Assembly: GCA_035578155.1 (NCBI GenBank)
Contig: JAPWDM010000009.1
Location: 1,152,001 to 1,216,000, forward strand
DNA: 64,000 nucleotides
Origin: Brachynemurus nebulosus
Taxonomy: Eukaryota; Arthropoda; Insecta; Neuroptera; Myrmeleontidae
Direction: 5' to 3'
How positions within the stretch are numbered: the stretch's first letter is position 1; each line of letters begins with the position of its first letter. A program made the position numbers and the translations under genes. Positions 22,087 to 40,497 of this stretch are shown here, one piece after another. The notes under the pieces were generated by a model, which saw only the letters and a list, made by a program, of their open reading frames with translations, searched no databases and had not been told where the DNA came from.

Positions 22087-25077
22087 TCAATTAACTATAT
22101 TAAATAACATATATCTTCGAAGACTTACTGGCAAAAATGTAAGACTCTGACAAAAATTACAGTATTGATGTTTATAAAACTCTCTACACCGAATTCTACA
22201 GAGCTGTTTTAATGTTCGAGGACACCCTTGGCGTTGCACAATATAATTTTTCAACGCACTAATTTCATTAATCACATCCCATGATGTACTTAAATTTTCA
22301 AATTTTAATCCAGCATTATATAACAGATCGATAACTGCCATTTCCTTTTTAGTAAATCCGTCAGGACTTAAATAATGGTAGAGTTCATAGATGAAATTTA
22401 AAATATTTTTATCTAAATTGACATCGGCTCCGTGTACAATCAGTATTTTTACATTTTGACAATCACATCTCATGGTGGCTAACGTTAATGGCGTATTATT
22501 TTTATCATCATAAACGTTTACGTTTGCACCGTATTCAATCAAACGTTTCAAAATATAACTACGACTAATTATATTAGCGGCGGCATGGAGCAGTGTTCTA
22601 TCATAGCCCTCAATATCTCTCATATTAACATTTATATTTTTCAATTGCAAAAGATAATCAAACATTTGCCATTGATTAGAATACAGTATTTCTAATAATA
22701 CTTGTCGACCACCATCGTCATTAATTTCGATACTAGCGCCATGCGTTAACAACCATCGAAATAGATCTACACGACCACTTTCAATCGCCTCAACAAGAGG
22801 CGTATGGTAGCCATCGAAAGTGTGGTACACGACATTAATATTAGCACCATTTTTAATAAGAAGTTCTAACGTGTCAATGGTACCATACGATGCATGATAC
22901 CGTAAAAGAGTTGGGGGCGCTTCATTACAAACATTGGCACCTTTCGAAATTAAATATTTTACCATTTCAGTATTCCCAAAACAAACTGCTGTTGCACCAA
23001 CTTCGTCTCGAGCATTAATGTCGAAGAAAAACTGTAAAGCGTGTTCGAAATCATCAACATCACCGTACTGAGCGGTTAACTGCAATAACTCTGAAAGGTC
23101 CAGGTTTTGCGTCAACAAATATCTAACTACGTCTTTACGTTTATTGCGAATGGCGTAATCAAGTGGTGATAGTCCAGAGGAATTTTCAACTCGAAATTTA
23201 TTTTCATAATTGATATCCGCCCCACTTGCAAGAAGTAACTGAACCATTTCTAAATTTCCAATTGCACATGCCGTACACAACGGCAAACCTAAATTTCCAA
23301 CTGAATCCAATTCCGCTTTGTAATGGACTAGTATTTTCACTGCTTCTATCTGATTACCGGCTGCGGCATAATTAACAGGAAAGTTCTGATTATTATCAGG
23401 AATATTTGGATCTGGATTTTCTTTTAATAAATTTCTTAACGTCTTTAAATCTCCGTAAAATGCAGCTCTGTGTATAAGAGGCACGTTGTTGCATTCTAGA
23501 ATCATCTGAATTATTTCATTATTTTTGCTTGTAATGGCAATCGTCAATGGTAAATCACCATAATTATTCATAGCATTTATATCTTCCATATTACCATCTA
23601 GATTTTGATATTTTTCAATTAAAACACGAAAGACTTCCGTGTGGTTGTTGTAAGAAGCATAATGATAAGGTGTATTCTCATCAATGTCTTTATCAAAACA
23701 CCAATCATCTGAAAATATTTTAATAATTTCAATATCACTTTCTAAGTTAAAACTTAAAATTGCCCAAAGAAGTGGTGATCTCTTAAAATATTGATCAGTT
23801 TCTTGCAAAATCTGCTTTTTCCATGAGAACATTAACATTTGTACGATATCCAGTCGTCCTGAAGCTGTAGCCCAACAAAATATCTCATTTGTGTCTGCAC
23901 CATTTTTTAGAAGAATTTTAACTGCTTGTTTGTATCCATGTCCAGCGGCCCAACAAAGTGCTGTACTCTCATACGGCAAATCCGTAGCATCTAATTCACA
24001 ACCTTGATCGATTAAATACTGAAGTATTTCGTAGTTTCCAAAAGCTGCAGCCGTATGTAACGCGGTGTTAACATTCCCACCAAGAACATTACAATCTATA
24101 CCATTCAAAACAAATTTCCGAACTACATTTTCCGAACAGAAGGCGGCAGCCCAATGAAACGCATTTGGTAAATTGCAAAGTCGATCAAAATTATTCTCTA
24201 TCAAATCATCGGGACCATTTAAATTTATTAATACATGATAAAGTCCACAATTTCCATTATTCAAATTCAAATGATCACCTTTTTCGAGAAGATAGAATAT
24301 GGTTTCTTCGTGACCGTACAGTGTGGCTAGGAAAAGAGGTGTGAAAAAGTTTCCATCGCACAAATTGTAAAAATTTTCTTCCCCGAACAGAACATCTAGT
24401 ATTTCGTTGTTACCACAAGATGCAGCCCAATGGTGGGGTAATATTCCAAAATCATCTTCCAGAATTTTAGCTCCGTTAGTTAAAAGCAATTTTACTGTCG
24501 ATGTGTGACTACAAGAGGACGCTAAGTGTAGTGGGGTTATTGAATTTCGATCCTTGTGATTTACATCATTACAACGAAATTTCAAAAGGGCTTTAATGAC
24601 TTCATTGTGACCAGCAAACGCCGCCAAATGCAATGGAGTTATTCCTAAATTGTCTTCTATTTTCCGTTCTTGTTCTGGATATTTTTCCATTAATAATTTC
24701 ACTATTTGAATATGATTACGTAATGCCGCTAAATGAATTGGTTGAATACCGTTTTTATCGTTAACTTTAACCAAAGCGTTCAAATTTAATAAAATATTTA
24801 CTAATTCAACGTTGCCCATGTACGCAGCCCAGTGTAATGGTGTCGTTAAATTACAATCAGATTTATTTATGTTGGCTCCAACCTTGATTAAATATTTTGC
24901 TATTTCGGTGTGATTTTTAGAACATGCTAATATTAGTGGTGTACATCCATTAGCATCTGTTTGGTTAACATTAACCGCATTCGACGATATTAGACTGAAA
25001 ATTTTGTCGCTATCACCCAGAAACGAATATAAGAACAGTTTATGATGGTGTTCGTTGTCTACTTCCATACCCTCCAT
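22087..25077 (-). CDS. Ankyrin-repeat/SOCS-box-like protein, tandem copy 3
   Basis: A single 996-codon exon from an ATG at 25077, starting MEGMEVDNEH. It consists of tandem ankyrin repeats to about residue 890 and a SOCS-box-like C-terminus (952-996): TLKQLCRIRC as the elongin-BC box and LPVSLRRYMLF as a well-preserved Cullin-5 box. This copy best supports the ASB-type adaptor reading. The ATG is preceded by TTTTAAGGT, a possible splice acceptor. Its 3' end is 70 bp from a 1.9-kb transposon-like element, whereas copy 4 keeps the ancestral-looking flank. It is colinear with copies 2 and 4, with no internal stop. Confidence 0.94.
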   Translation of the reverse strand: MEGMEVDNEHHHKLFLYSFLGDSDKIFSLISSNAVNVNQTDANGCTPLILACSKNHTEIAKYLIKVGANINKSDCNLTTPLHWAAYMGNVELVNILLNLNALVKVNDKNGIQPIHLAALRNHIQIVKLLMEKYPEQERKIEDNLGITPLHLAAFAGHNEVIKALLKFRCNDVNHKDRNSITPLHLASSCSHTSTVKLLLTNGAKILEDDFGILPHHWAASCGNNEILDVLFGEENFYNLCDGNFFTPLFLATLYGHEETIFYLLEKGDHLNLNNGNCGLYHVLINLNGPDDLIENNFDRLCNLPNAFHWAAAFCSENVVRKFVLNGIDCNVLGGNVNTALHTAAAFGNYEILQYLIDQGCELDATDLPYESTALCWAAGHGYKQAVKILLKNGADTNEIFCWATASGRLDIVQMLMFSWKKQILQETDQYFKRSPLLWAILSFNLESDIEIIKIFSDDWCFDKDIDENTPYHYASYNNHTEVFRVLIEKYQNLDGNMEDINAMNNYGDLPLTIAITSKNNEIIQMILECNNVPLIHRAAFYGDLKTLRNLLKENPDPNIPDNNQNFPVNYAAAGNQIEAVKILVHYKAELDSVGNLGLPLCTACAIGNLEMVQLLLASGADINYENKFRVENSSGLSPLDYAIRNKRKDVVRYLLTQNLDLSELLQLTAQYGDVDDFEHALQFFFDINARDEVGATAVCFGNTEMVKYLISKGANVCNEAPPTLLRYHASYGTIDTLELLIKNGANINVVYHTFDGYHTPLVEAIESGRVDLFRWLLTHGASIEINDDGGRQVLLEILYSNQWQMFDYLLQLKNINVNMRDIEGYDRTLLHAAANIISRSYILKRLIEYGANVNVYDDKNNTPLTLATMRCDCQNVKILIVHGADVNLDKNILNFIYELYHYLSPDGFTKKEMAVIDLLYNAGLKFENLSTSWDVINEISALKNYIVQRQGCPRTLKQLCRIRCREFYKHQYCNFCQSLTFLPVSLRRYMLFNIVN

Positions 25078-25079
25078 AC

Positions 25080-25304
25080 CTTAAAATAAATATTGTAAAT
25101 GCTATTTAAGTCAAAGAGAATAAAAAAGTAAATAGTTTTAAAGACTGATAAAAAAGAAAACTTTGCTAGAATAGGAAAATAGAGAAAAGGGTCGAAAATG
25201 AATGAAAATATCGAAGATTTTTACATCTAGGACAACCAGTCTGTAACTTCAACTTTTTAAAATTCTGGACGTCTTAGAAGAATTTTTTTAATGATTATAC
25301 TTAC
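25080..25304 (-). other. Predicted 5' UTR intron of ankyrin copy 3
   Basis: Donor AAAAAGTAAGT (reverse strand, GT at 25304-25303) and acceptor TTTTAAG ending at 25080 enclose 225 nt. The donor and the leader sequence around it align with copies 2 and 4. Confidence 0.5.
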
Positions 25305-25750
25305 TTTTTAAGTGTATTATTAACTTAAAACAATTCACAGAGTAGTTTTCTGTATTACTGTATAGTAAATTTTTTTTATTTTCAAAGTGAACAATAAAGC
25401 TGAGACAAACAATTTATCACATTCCTTAAAACTCCACAACAAAAAATATGCGTTTTTTTTCAAATTTTATTTTAAAAATTTTTTTAATCTTTTACAAAAA
25501 AAAAATATGAGTTTTCCTCACTCCTTTATTTAAGAAAAATGTCTAGATAAGCTAGATAATTTCAATTTTTACATTATCAGTAATGATAAGGTAATTCGAA
25601 TTAAAAATAATAAATAATTTGATTTTTTAAATGATCGGTAATATCAATTATAGAAATAATTCAAATTCGATAATTCAGATACAATAATGCGATACAGAAG
25701 AAACTACATGTGCTTGCTACGAATTAATTATTGTTGACTTTTTTCTAAAC

Positions 25751-26172
25751 TGTAAATAATAAACAAATACTTTACTTTGCAAATACCACTTTTATTTTTG
25801 AAACAATATTATCACAGTTTCAAAAATAAGGGTGTCTACACAATCAATGAAATAAGGAATAAGAAGTATGCCATCTAGTGACGTTGAATGGAACTTTAAC
25901 GTAACTGCTCATATATATAAATATGTAGGTAGTTTTGTACGTCAAAATTCGCGATTTTTTTCACTTTAGTGACAAAAAAAGTCATCACGAACGTTATTTT
26001 TTCATGAATTTTGATGTACAAAAATACCTAAATACTTATACCTATGGGCAGTTACGTTAAAGTTCCATTCAACGTCACTAGATGGCATATTTCTTATTCC
26101 TTATTTCATTGATTGTGTATGACCCCTTAAAGTGGTATTTTTGCAAAGTAAAGTATTTGTTTATTATTTACA
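25751..26172. mobile_element. MITE family M1, copy b, interrupted by another MITE
   Basis: The left arm starts TGTAAATAATAAACAAAT at 25751 and the right arm ends with its complement at 26172, as in copy a. The M1 palindrome is split near 25829 by a second element. The one-sided GTAACGCTCAAA extension is at the right here, opposite to copy a. Confidence 0.8.
25830..26126. mobile_element. MITE family M2 nested inside M1
   Basis: Ends AGGGTGTCTACACAATCAAT and the complement of AGGGGTCATACACAATCAAT enclose arms of about 75 bp including GCCATCTAGTGACGTTGAAT. Compared with the uninterrupted M1 copy, the insertion falls at a TA that appears on both sides, as for Tc1/mariner-type elements. Confidence 0.75.
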
Positions 26173-26617
26173 AATATGAAATACCATAAAGTAACGCTCA
26201 AATCTATTAATATTTCTAAACTGGTATAATTTTTTCAGGTGTATGAGGTAAGGAACAAAAATATGTTACACCATATGTATGTACTTTTAGGATGTATTAT
26301 GCAATATGTATACAAGGTATATATCTAGAATATACCGTGAAGAATTATAAGGAACAACTGTACCGAAAAAGAGACTCGTTTGAAGAATATGACCAACTGT
26401 ATTTATTATTGTTGTATATTTGTATGATTGTTCTTCTTGAATGTTAGTCCCAACTCCACAAAAGGAGATCTACATATATTCTTTAGTACCAATATGTATA
26501 CGCAACCATATTATTAGGTTGCAATTTGTTGCAAATAATTCGAATTATAATTCGATTTCTCAAATCACTCATAATTCAAAAATTCGATTATGCCCATCAC
26601 TAATTGTTAGCATCTGC

Positions 26618-26625
26618 TGACGTCA
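26618..26625. promoter_or_regulatory. TGACGTCA palindrome in the conserved flank of ankyrin copy 3
   Basis: A perfect octamer within GCTGACGTCACTAGTAA; the following 120 bp also align with the copy 2 flank (TTATGTAG-TG-CAT-ACAA-TTACTG and AGAGACG). Confidence 0.4.
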
Positions 26626-27344
26626 CTAGTAAACTCTGTGTGCAGCAATCGAGTACCACAAAAGCGGCAGTGTTGTACAATTCGTTATGTAGGTGGCATC
26701 ACAAACTTACTGAACAGAGACGTGTACAAAATCAGTAGAATATGATAAAAAAGTTATTATACGGCCACTTAAGGCGTTATATCTAGCTGATTTATCAAAA
26801 AATGGGACTTACTTTTAGAAATTTGTTTTGTGAAAACGAAAAAGAACAAATAAAATGAGAATTTAATAGTTTATTCTGGTATTTATTTGTGTATACCTAC
26901 ATAAAAAAAAAATGAATAGAAAAAAAAATAGGCAAAATGGCGACCCAAACACGATTAACTCACCTTGACCCGAAACAACATTTTTTTTAAAATTTTTATA
27001 TTCCTAAACTTATACAATGTAAATCAAATCGAGACATAACTTCGATTTTAAACTCAAATCGTTTTTTCTTTTTAAATAAAATTTTTTTTTTTTATACAAC
27101 TAACTACTATACGATGTATTAATTTAATTGTACTTGAAATTTTTTTTATTTTAGAAATTAAAATAAGAAATCAATAATTCGAAGTTACTAAAGAATTTAA
27201 CTTTTTACCATTCAATCTTTAGCAGAAAGTATTTATTTATTTGATTAAGTAAGAATTTTCGGAGTATTTTAGGAGAAATCCCCTGTAAGTAAATAATTAC
27301 AAAAATTGGGAGTTCAGTCAAGTACTTATAATAACGATAACAAA

Positions 27345-30300
27345 TTAATTAACTATGTTAAATAACATATATCTTTGAAGTGTTTTTGGTAAAAATGTAA
27401 GACTCTGGCAAAATTTATAGTACTGATCTTTGTAATACTCTTTACATCGAATTCGACAGAGTTGTTTTAATGTTCGCGGACATGATTCACGCTGCGCAAT
27501 ATAATCTTTTAATGCACCAAATTTATCAGTAATATCTAATGGTATTTTTACATAATCAAATTGCAATCCAGCATTATATAACAGATCTACAATTGTCATA
27601 TCCTTTGCAGTAATACTGGCAGAAACTGTTTGATTAATGTAATAATAGTAAAAACGTTCAAAAAAATGTATTAAAATATTTTCATCTAAATGGACATCGG
27701 CTCCGTGCGTAATCAGTATTTTTACTTTTTGATAATCACGACTACTGGCGGCTAGCGTCAATGGCGTCTTTATTTTAATTTCTGCCATTAAAAAGTCACA
27801 AAACATATGAAAATTTACAGCGGCTCCATTTTCAATAAAACGTTTTAAAAAGTAACTATGACTTTCCGCAGCGACTATATGAAACACTAACCTATCTTCC
27901 TCGTCATTTGCTCGCATATTAATATCAATATTTTTCAATTGTAAAAGATAATCAAACATTTGCCACTGATTACAATATAGTATTTTTAATAATAGATTTC
28001 GGCGACCATCGTAATAAATTTCGGTATTGACACCACGTGTTAGCAGCCATCGAAATAGATCAACATGACCATTCCGAATCGCCTCAAGACACACTGTAAC
28101 GTAGACATCGAAGTCGTCATAAAAATAATTGACGTCATGAAAGTCATCAAAATCATGAGAGTTAACGCTGTTCTCGTAGACAACTTTGTAATCGTACGTG
28201 GCATTAATATTAGCACCGTTTTCAATAAGAAGTTCTAAAGTCTCAATAGTACCTTTTGATGCATGATAATGTAAAGGTGTTTCGAATGCCACATAACTAA
28301 TATCGGCACCTTTAGAAATTAAATATTTTGCCATTTCAGTGTTTGCGAAACAAATTGCGGTTGCACCATCTTTATCTTTAACATTAATGTCCTGGACAAA
28401 CTGTAGAGCGTATTCGAAATCATCAATATCACCATACTGAGCGGTTAATTGCAACAACTGCGAAAGATCTGGGTTTTGTGTCAACAAATATCTAACCACG
28501 TCTTTATGTTTGTTGGAAATGGCGTAATAAAGTGGTGATTTTATATCATCCTCCTTAAAATTATTTCCCCGATTGATATCCGCCCCACTTGCTAGGAGTA
28601 TCTGAACCATTTCTAAATTTCCAAGTGCACACGCCGTACACAAGGGCAAACCTAAATTTCCAACTGAATCAATTCGTGCATTGTGGTCTACTAGTATTTT
28701 CACTGCTTCTACTTGATTACCGACTGCGGCGTAATTAACAGGGTAGTTCTGATTATTATCAGGAATATTTGGATCTGGATTTTCTTTTAACAAATTTCTT
28801 AGCGTCTCTAAGTCACCGTAGAATGCGGCTCTATGTACAAGAGGCACGCTATTGTAATCTAAAATCATCTCAATTATTTCATCATTTTTATTTTTAATGG
28901 CAATTGTTAATGGCAGATCATCATAATCATTCATAGCATTTATATTTCCTGTATGATGTCCATGTAACTGTTCATGTTCAATCAAAAAACGGAAAATTTT
29001 CGTGTGGTTATTGTAAGAAGCGTAATGAAAAGGTGTATTGTAATCAATGTCATTAAAGTCAGAAAACGAATGTATATAAGAAAGCATATTAATAATTTCA
29101 ATATAACTATTCGAATTAAAATTTAAAATTCCCCAGTGAAGTGGTGATCGCTTAAAATATTTATCATTTCCTGTCAAAGCTGGATTCGTCCATGAATGAA
29201 TTAACATTTCCACGATGTCGAATAGTCCTGAAGCTGCAGCCCAACAAATTAATTCACTTGTGTCCGCACCATTTTCTAAAAGAATTTGAACAGTTTCTTT
29301 GTATCCATGTCCAGCGGCCCAACAAAGTGCTGTACTCTCATACGGCAAATCCGTAGCATCTAATTCACAACCTTGGTCGATTAAATACTGAATTATTTCG
29401 TAGTTTCCAAAAGCTGCAGCCGTATGTAAGGCAGTGTTAACATACCCACCAAGAACATTACAATCCATACCATTCTCAATAAATTTCCGAACTACATTTT
29501 CGGAACAGAAGGCGGCAGCCCAATGAAACGCATTTGGTAAATTGCAAAGTCGATCAAAATTATTCTCTATCAAATCATCGGGACCATTTAAATTTGTTAA
29601 TACATGATAAAGCCCGCAATTTCCATTATTCAAATTCAGATGATCACCTTTTTCTAGTAAATAGATTATGGTTTGTTCGTGACCGTACAGTGTGGCTAGG
29701 AAAAGAGGCGTAAAAAAGTTTCCATCGCACAAATTGTAGTAATTTTCTTTCTCAAACAGAATAACTAATATTTCGTTATTACCACAGGATGCAGCCCAAT
29801 GGTGGGGTAATATTCCAAAATCATCTTCCAGAATCTTAGCTCCATTAGCTAAAAGTAATTTTACTGTAGATGTGTGATTACAAGAAGATGCCAGATGTAG
29901 CGGGGTTATTGAATTTCGATCCTTGTGATTTACATCATTGCAACGAAATTTCAGTAGGGCTTCGATAACATCATCGTGACCAGCAAATGCTGCCAGATGC
30001 AACGGAGTTATTCCTAAATTGTCTTCTATTTTCCTTTCTTTTTTTGGATATTTTTCCATTAATACTTTTACGACTTGAATATGATTACGTAATGCCGCTA
30101 AATGAATTGGTTGAATACCATTTTTATCGCTAGCTTTAACCAGAGCGTTCAAATTTAATAAAATTTTTACTAATTTAACGTTGCCCATGTACGCAGCCCA
30201 GTGTAATGGTGTCGTTAAATTACAATCAGATTTATTTATGTCGGCTCCAACCTTGATTAAATATTTTACTATTTCGGTGTGATTTTTAGAACATGCTAAT

Positions 30301-30446
30301 ATTAGTGGTGTACATCCATTGGTATCTGTTTGATTAACATTAACCGCCTTCGACAATATTAGACTGGAAATTTTGTCGCCATCACCCAGAAACGAATATA
30401 AGAACAGTTTATGATGGTGTTCCGTTTCTACTTCCATATCCTCCAT
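27345..30446 (-). CDS. Ankyrin-repeat/SOCS-box-like protein, tandem copy 4
   Basis: A single 1033-codon exon starting MEDMEVETEH, the longest copy. Ankyrin repeats run to about residue 930 and the C-terminus (989-1033) has TLKQLCRIRC and LPKTLQRYMLF, the two halves of a SOCS box. It is inferred to be a Cullin-5 adaptor like its neighbours. An insertion of roughly 27 residues rich in Asp, Tyr and Phe (coded by about 28093-28200) is absent from copies 2 and 3. Another divergent stretch lies around residues 410-460. The ATG is preceded by TTTTTAGGA, a good splice acceptor. Confidence 0.94.
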   Translation of the reverse strand: MEDMEVETEHHHKLFLYSFLGDGDKISSLILSKAVNVNQTDTNGCTPLILACSKNHTEIVKYLIKVGADINKSDCNLTTPLHWAAYMGNVKLVKILLNLNALVKASDKNGIQPIHLAALRNHIQVVKVLMEKYPKKERKIEDNLGITPLHLAAFAGHDDVIEALLKFRCNDVNHKDRNSITPLHLASSCNHTSTVKLLLANGAKILEDDFGILPHHWAASCGNNEILVILFEKENYYNLCDGNFFTPLFLATLYGHEQTIIYLLEKGDHLNLNNGNCGLYHVLTNLNGPDDLIENNFDRLCNLPNAFHWAAAFCSENVVRKFIENGMDCNVLGGYVNTALHTAAAFGNYEIIQYLIDQGCELDATDLPYESTALCWAAGHGYKETVQILLENGADTSELICWAAASGLFDIVEMLIHSWTNPALTGNDKYFKRSPLHWGILNFNSNSYIEIINMLSYIHSFSDFNDIDYNTPFHYASYNNHTKIFRFLIEHEQLHGHHTGNINAMNDYDDLPLTIAIKNKNDEIIEMILDYNSVPLVHRAAFYGDLETLRNLLKENPDPNIPDNNQNYPVNYAAVGNQVEAVKILVDHNARIDSVGNLGLPLCTACALGNLEMVQILLASGADINRGNNFKEDDIKSPLYYAISNKHKDVVRYLLTQNPDLSQLLQLTAQYGDIDDFEYALQFVQDINVKDKDGATAICFANTEMAKYLISKGADISYVAFETPLHYHASKGTIETLELLIENGANINATYDYKVVYENSVNSHDFDDFHDVNYFYDDFDVYVTVCLEAIRNGHVDLFRWLLTRGVNTEIYYDGRRNLLLKILYCNQWQMFDYLLQLKNIDINMRANDEEDRLVFHIVAAESHSYFLKRFIENGAAVNFHMFCDFLMAEIKIKTPLTLAASSRDYQKVKILITHGADVHLDENILIHFFERFYYYYINQTVSASITAKDMTIVDLLYNAGLQFDYVKIPLDITDKFGALKDYIAQRESCPRTLKQLCRIRCKEYYKDQYYKFCQSLTFLPKTLQRYMLFNIVN

Positions 30447-30448
30447 TC

Positions 30449-30822
30449 CTAAAAATAAATATTTAATTGCTATTTAAGTCAAAGAGGATAAAAACAAACA
30501 TATATTTTAAAGATATGATAAACAAGAAAGTCTGTTAAATTAGGAAAATACAGAACAAAAGTTTAATGTTTGAAGTTTAGGTGGATCTAAAATTAATCAT
30601 GTCGTATTTTTTGTTTTAGGTGTCTTCTTCCACCAGGTTTGGAAGAAGACTCCTAAAACAAAAAATACGACATATTGTATATTGAGAACAAAAGTGGAAA
30701 TGGATGAAAATACTTTAAAAAAAATTTACGTCTGGAGCAAATAGTCTATACCTAATACGTAACTTCAGCTTATTAAAAGTCTGTACATACGTCTTAAAAA
30801 AATTTCTTTAAAATGTACTTAC
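30449..30822 (-). other. Predicted 5' UTR intron of ankyrin copy 4
   Basis: The donor AAAAAGTAAGT has its GT at 30822-30821 and the acceptor TTTATTTTTAG ends at 30449 (reverse strand). The intron aligns with that of copy 3 except for an insertion containing a hairpin (30601-30671). Confidence 0.55.
30563..30695. mobile_element. 123-bp insertion with 10-bp flanking direct repeat and a hairpin
   Basis: GAACAAAAGT occurs at 30553-30562 and again at 30686-30695; the DNA between has no counterpart in the otherwise alignable leader intron of copy 3. The insert contains an inverted repeat at 30601-30671: arms of 31 nt starting GTCGTATTTTTTGTTTTAGG with one mismatch and a loop of about 9 nt. Confidence 0.6.
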
Positions 30823-31122
30823 TTTTTAAGTGTAGGTATTACTTAAAATTAACAGTACACAAAGTAGTTTCCTGTAGTAACGTGTCTAAAATGTTTTTAT
30901 TTTCAAGGTCAACGATGAAACTGACAATGATGAAACAATTTATCACATTTCAGTCATTTCACAGAACTCCACAACAGGAAACATGCGTTGTTTTATTTAT
31001 TTTAAAAACAGTTTTAACTTTACATTAAATAATATAGGTAATGAGTTCTGTTTACGTGTGGTTTTCGTATTTATTTAAGAAAAATCCTACAGAATTTTAA
31101 GTTTTACACGTTTTACATTTGC

Positions 31123-31130
31123 TGACGTCA
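31123..31130. promoter_or_regulatory. TGACGTCA palindrome in the conserved flank of ankyrin copy 4
   Basis: A perfect octamer followed by CTGGTAATTTTT, matching copy 2, and preceded by GC as in copies 1 and 3. It lies 677 bp upstream of the ATG. Confidence 0.4.
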
Positions 31131-31171
31131 CTGGTAATTTTTGAGTGTAGCTATTGTTCTCTGGTAGCTAT

Positions 31172-31423
31172 CAGTATTGCCAACTTTTTTTTACAGAAAC
31201 CACTAGATTCGACTTTGGAACTGTTAAAAAACCACAAAAAACCACCAGCTCTTCATCGACAAACAAAAAAAAAAACAATACCCATTTTTTTTAAAATAAA
31301 ATTTTTATAATTTAATTTTTATGAATTAATCATAACATAATAGAAAAATAGAACAATATTATATAAATTAATAACAAAATAACCAGCAGTTTTAGTGGTC
31401 AAACCACTAAGATGGCAACACTG
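31172..31423. mobile_element. hAT-like MITE candidate
   Basis: The left end CAGTATTGCCAAC and right end GATGGCAACACTG are imperfect inverted repeats, with AAACCACTA further in on both sides. CAGTGTTGCC-type termini resemble hAT elements, but no 8-bp target duplication is visible. Confidence 0.45.
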
Positions 31424-32315
31424 AAACCGCAAACCACTCGCGTTTCCACATAGAACACTAGAAGCCAACTGCCAACTAACATAAAAAAAGTGAAATTCGC
31501 TTGGAGTCATTTGTAAGCCAGTCACAGCTTAAGGCATTAGTCCGTCAGTAGTCGTCGTCGAGTCAACATACCATTATATTAACAATATACCCATTGTTAG
31601 TTGAGCACGTTGAACAGCTCTCTCTGGTAATACGTGTGATGTGATTGTATGCGTGTATACACATACTACTACAAAAAACCAAACTAATACACTGCAAACA
31701 GTGTGTATGTACACAAACAGACTACGTCACAAACTCATTACAAGTGGAACAGAGGCAAAGCCAATCTAGTTTGTCCCCTTGGATTTAAATAAAATTGAAT
31801 ATAAATTTTAAATTAAAAGAATACAATTTTTAATCTATCTCTAATTTTATTAATTTTTTGTATATGTATCTATGGAAACGACCAAAATAAAGTTCACATT
31901 ATTTTGTTTACTAAGACGTTACTACGCAACAAATTCGAAATTAAAAACTGATACGTATATTATACACAAAACAAAAGCTAGCCCAGTGAATAATGGTTAA
32001 TACCGTTAATACGGCGATTTCATTGGTCAAAAGGGTATTGAGTAATAAAAATTCCTCCACACCTTTGAATAATGCCTAACTTTCTCAACAATATTAACGA
32101 ATATGTAATGAATGTGTTCTTCAACAGGAGTAGAAAAAACTACTTATTTAAATTTTATTTTAATTATTTATGTTAAATTTTATGAAAAAGAATGTGGTCG
32201 TAGAAAAAGTATAGTGTAAAATACGTGGGAAAAGCTTATTTCTCACTTATTGTATAATATACTACTGTGTTACATGTGAAGGTGTAATAATCGACACAAA
32301 ATTTTTTGCTGATAA

Positions 32316-32321
32316 TTTATT
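32316..32321 (-). promoter_or_regulatory. Candidate poly(A) signal of SMC3
   Basis: Reverse-strand AATAAA (TTTATT on plus) lies about 90 bp beyond the SMC3 stop codon. Confidence 0.4.
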
Positions 32322-32407
32322 TTTAATTAAAAACTTTTACAAAAGACTTAACGGATTAAAAAAATTAATAACACTCTTCACTTAAAATAACGAAAATAAA
32401 TACTTTT

Positions 32408-40497
<8,090 letters not shown>

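Larger units (their letters stand above)
25305..27344. other. Intergenic region between ankyrin copies 3 and 4
   Basis: Holds the predicted leader exon of copy 3 (from 25305 upward), a nested pair of MITEs (25751-26172), a conserved promoter-like flank with TGACGTCA (26618), and the 3' flank of copy 4 (27120-27344). No coding exon was recognised. Confidence 0.55.
30823..32407. other. Intergenic region between ankyrin copy 4 and SMC3
   Basis: Contains the predicted leader exon and upstream flank of ankyrin copy 4 (30823 to about 31165), a hAT-like MITE candidate (31172-31423) and the 3' UTR of SMC3 near 32407. The rest (31430-32300) shows nothing recognisable. Confidence 0.5.

Noticed and set aside
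1..30446. Bacterial (for example Wolbachia) origin of the ankyrin genes
   Set aside because: Intracellular bacteria carry ankyrin genes, but these end in a eukaryotic SOCS-box-like tail, have a predicted spliced leader and match the base composition of their surroundings.
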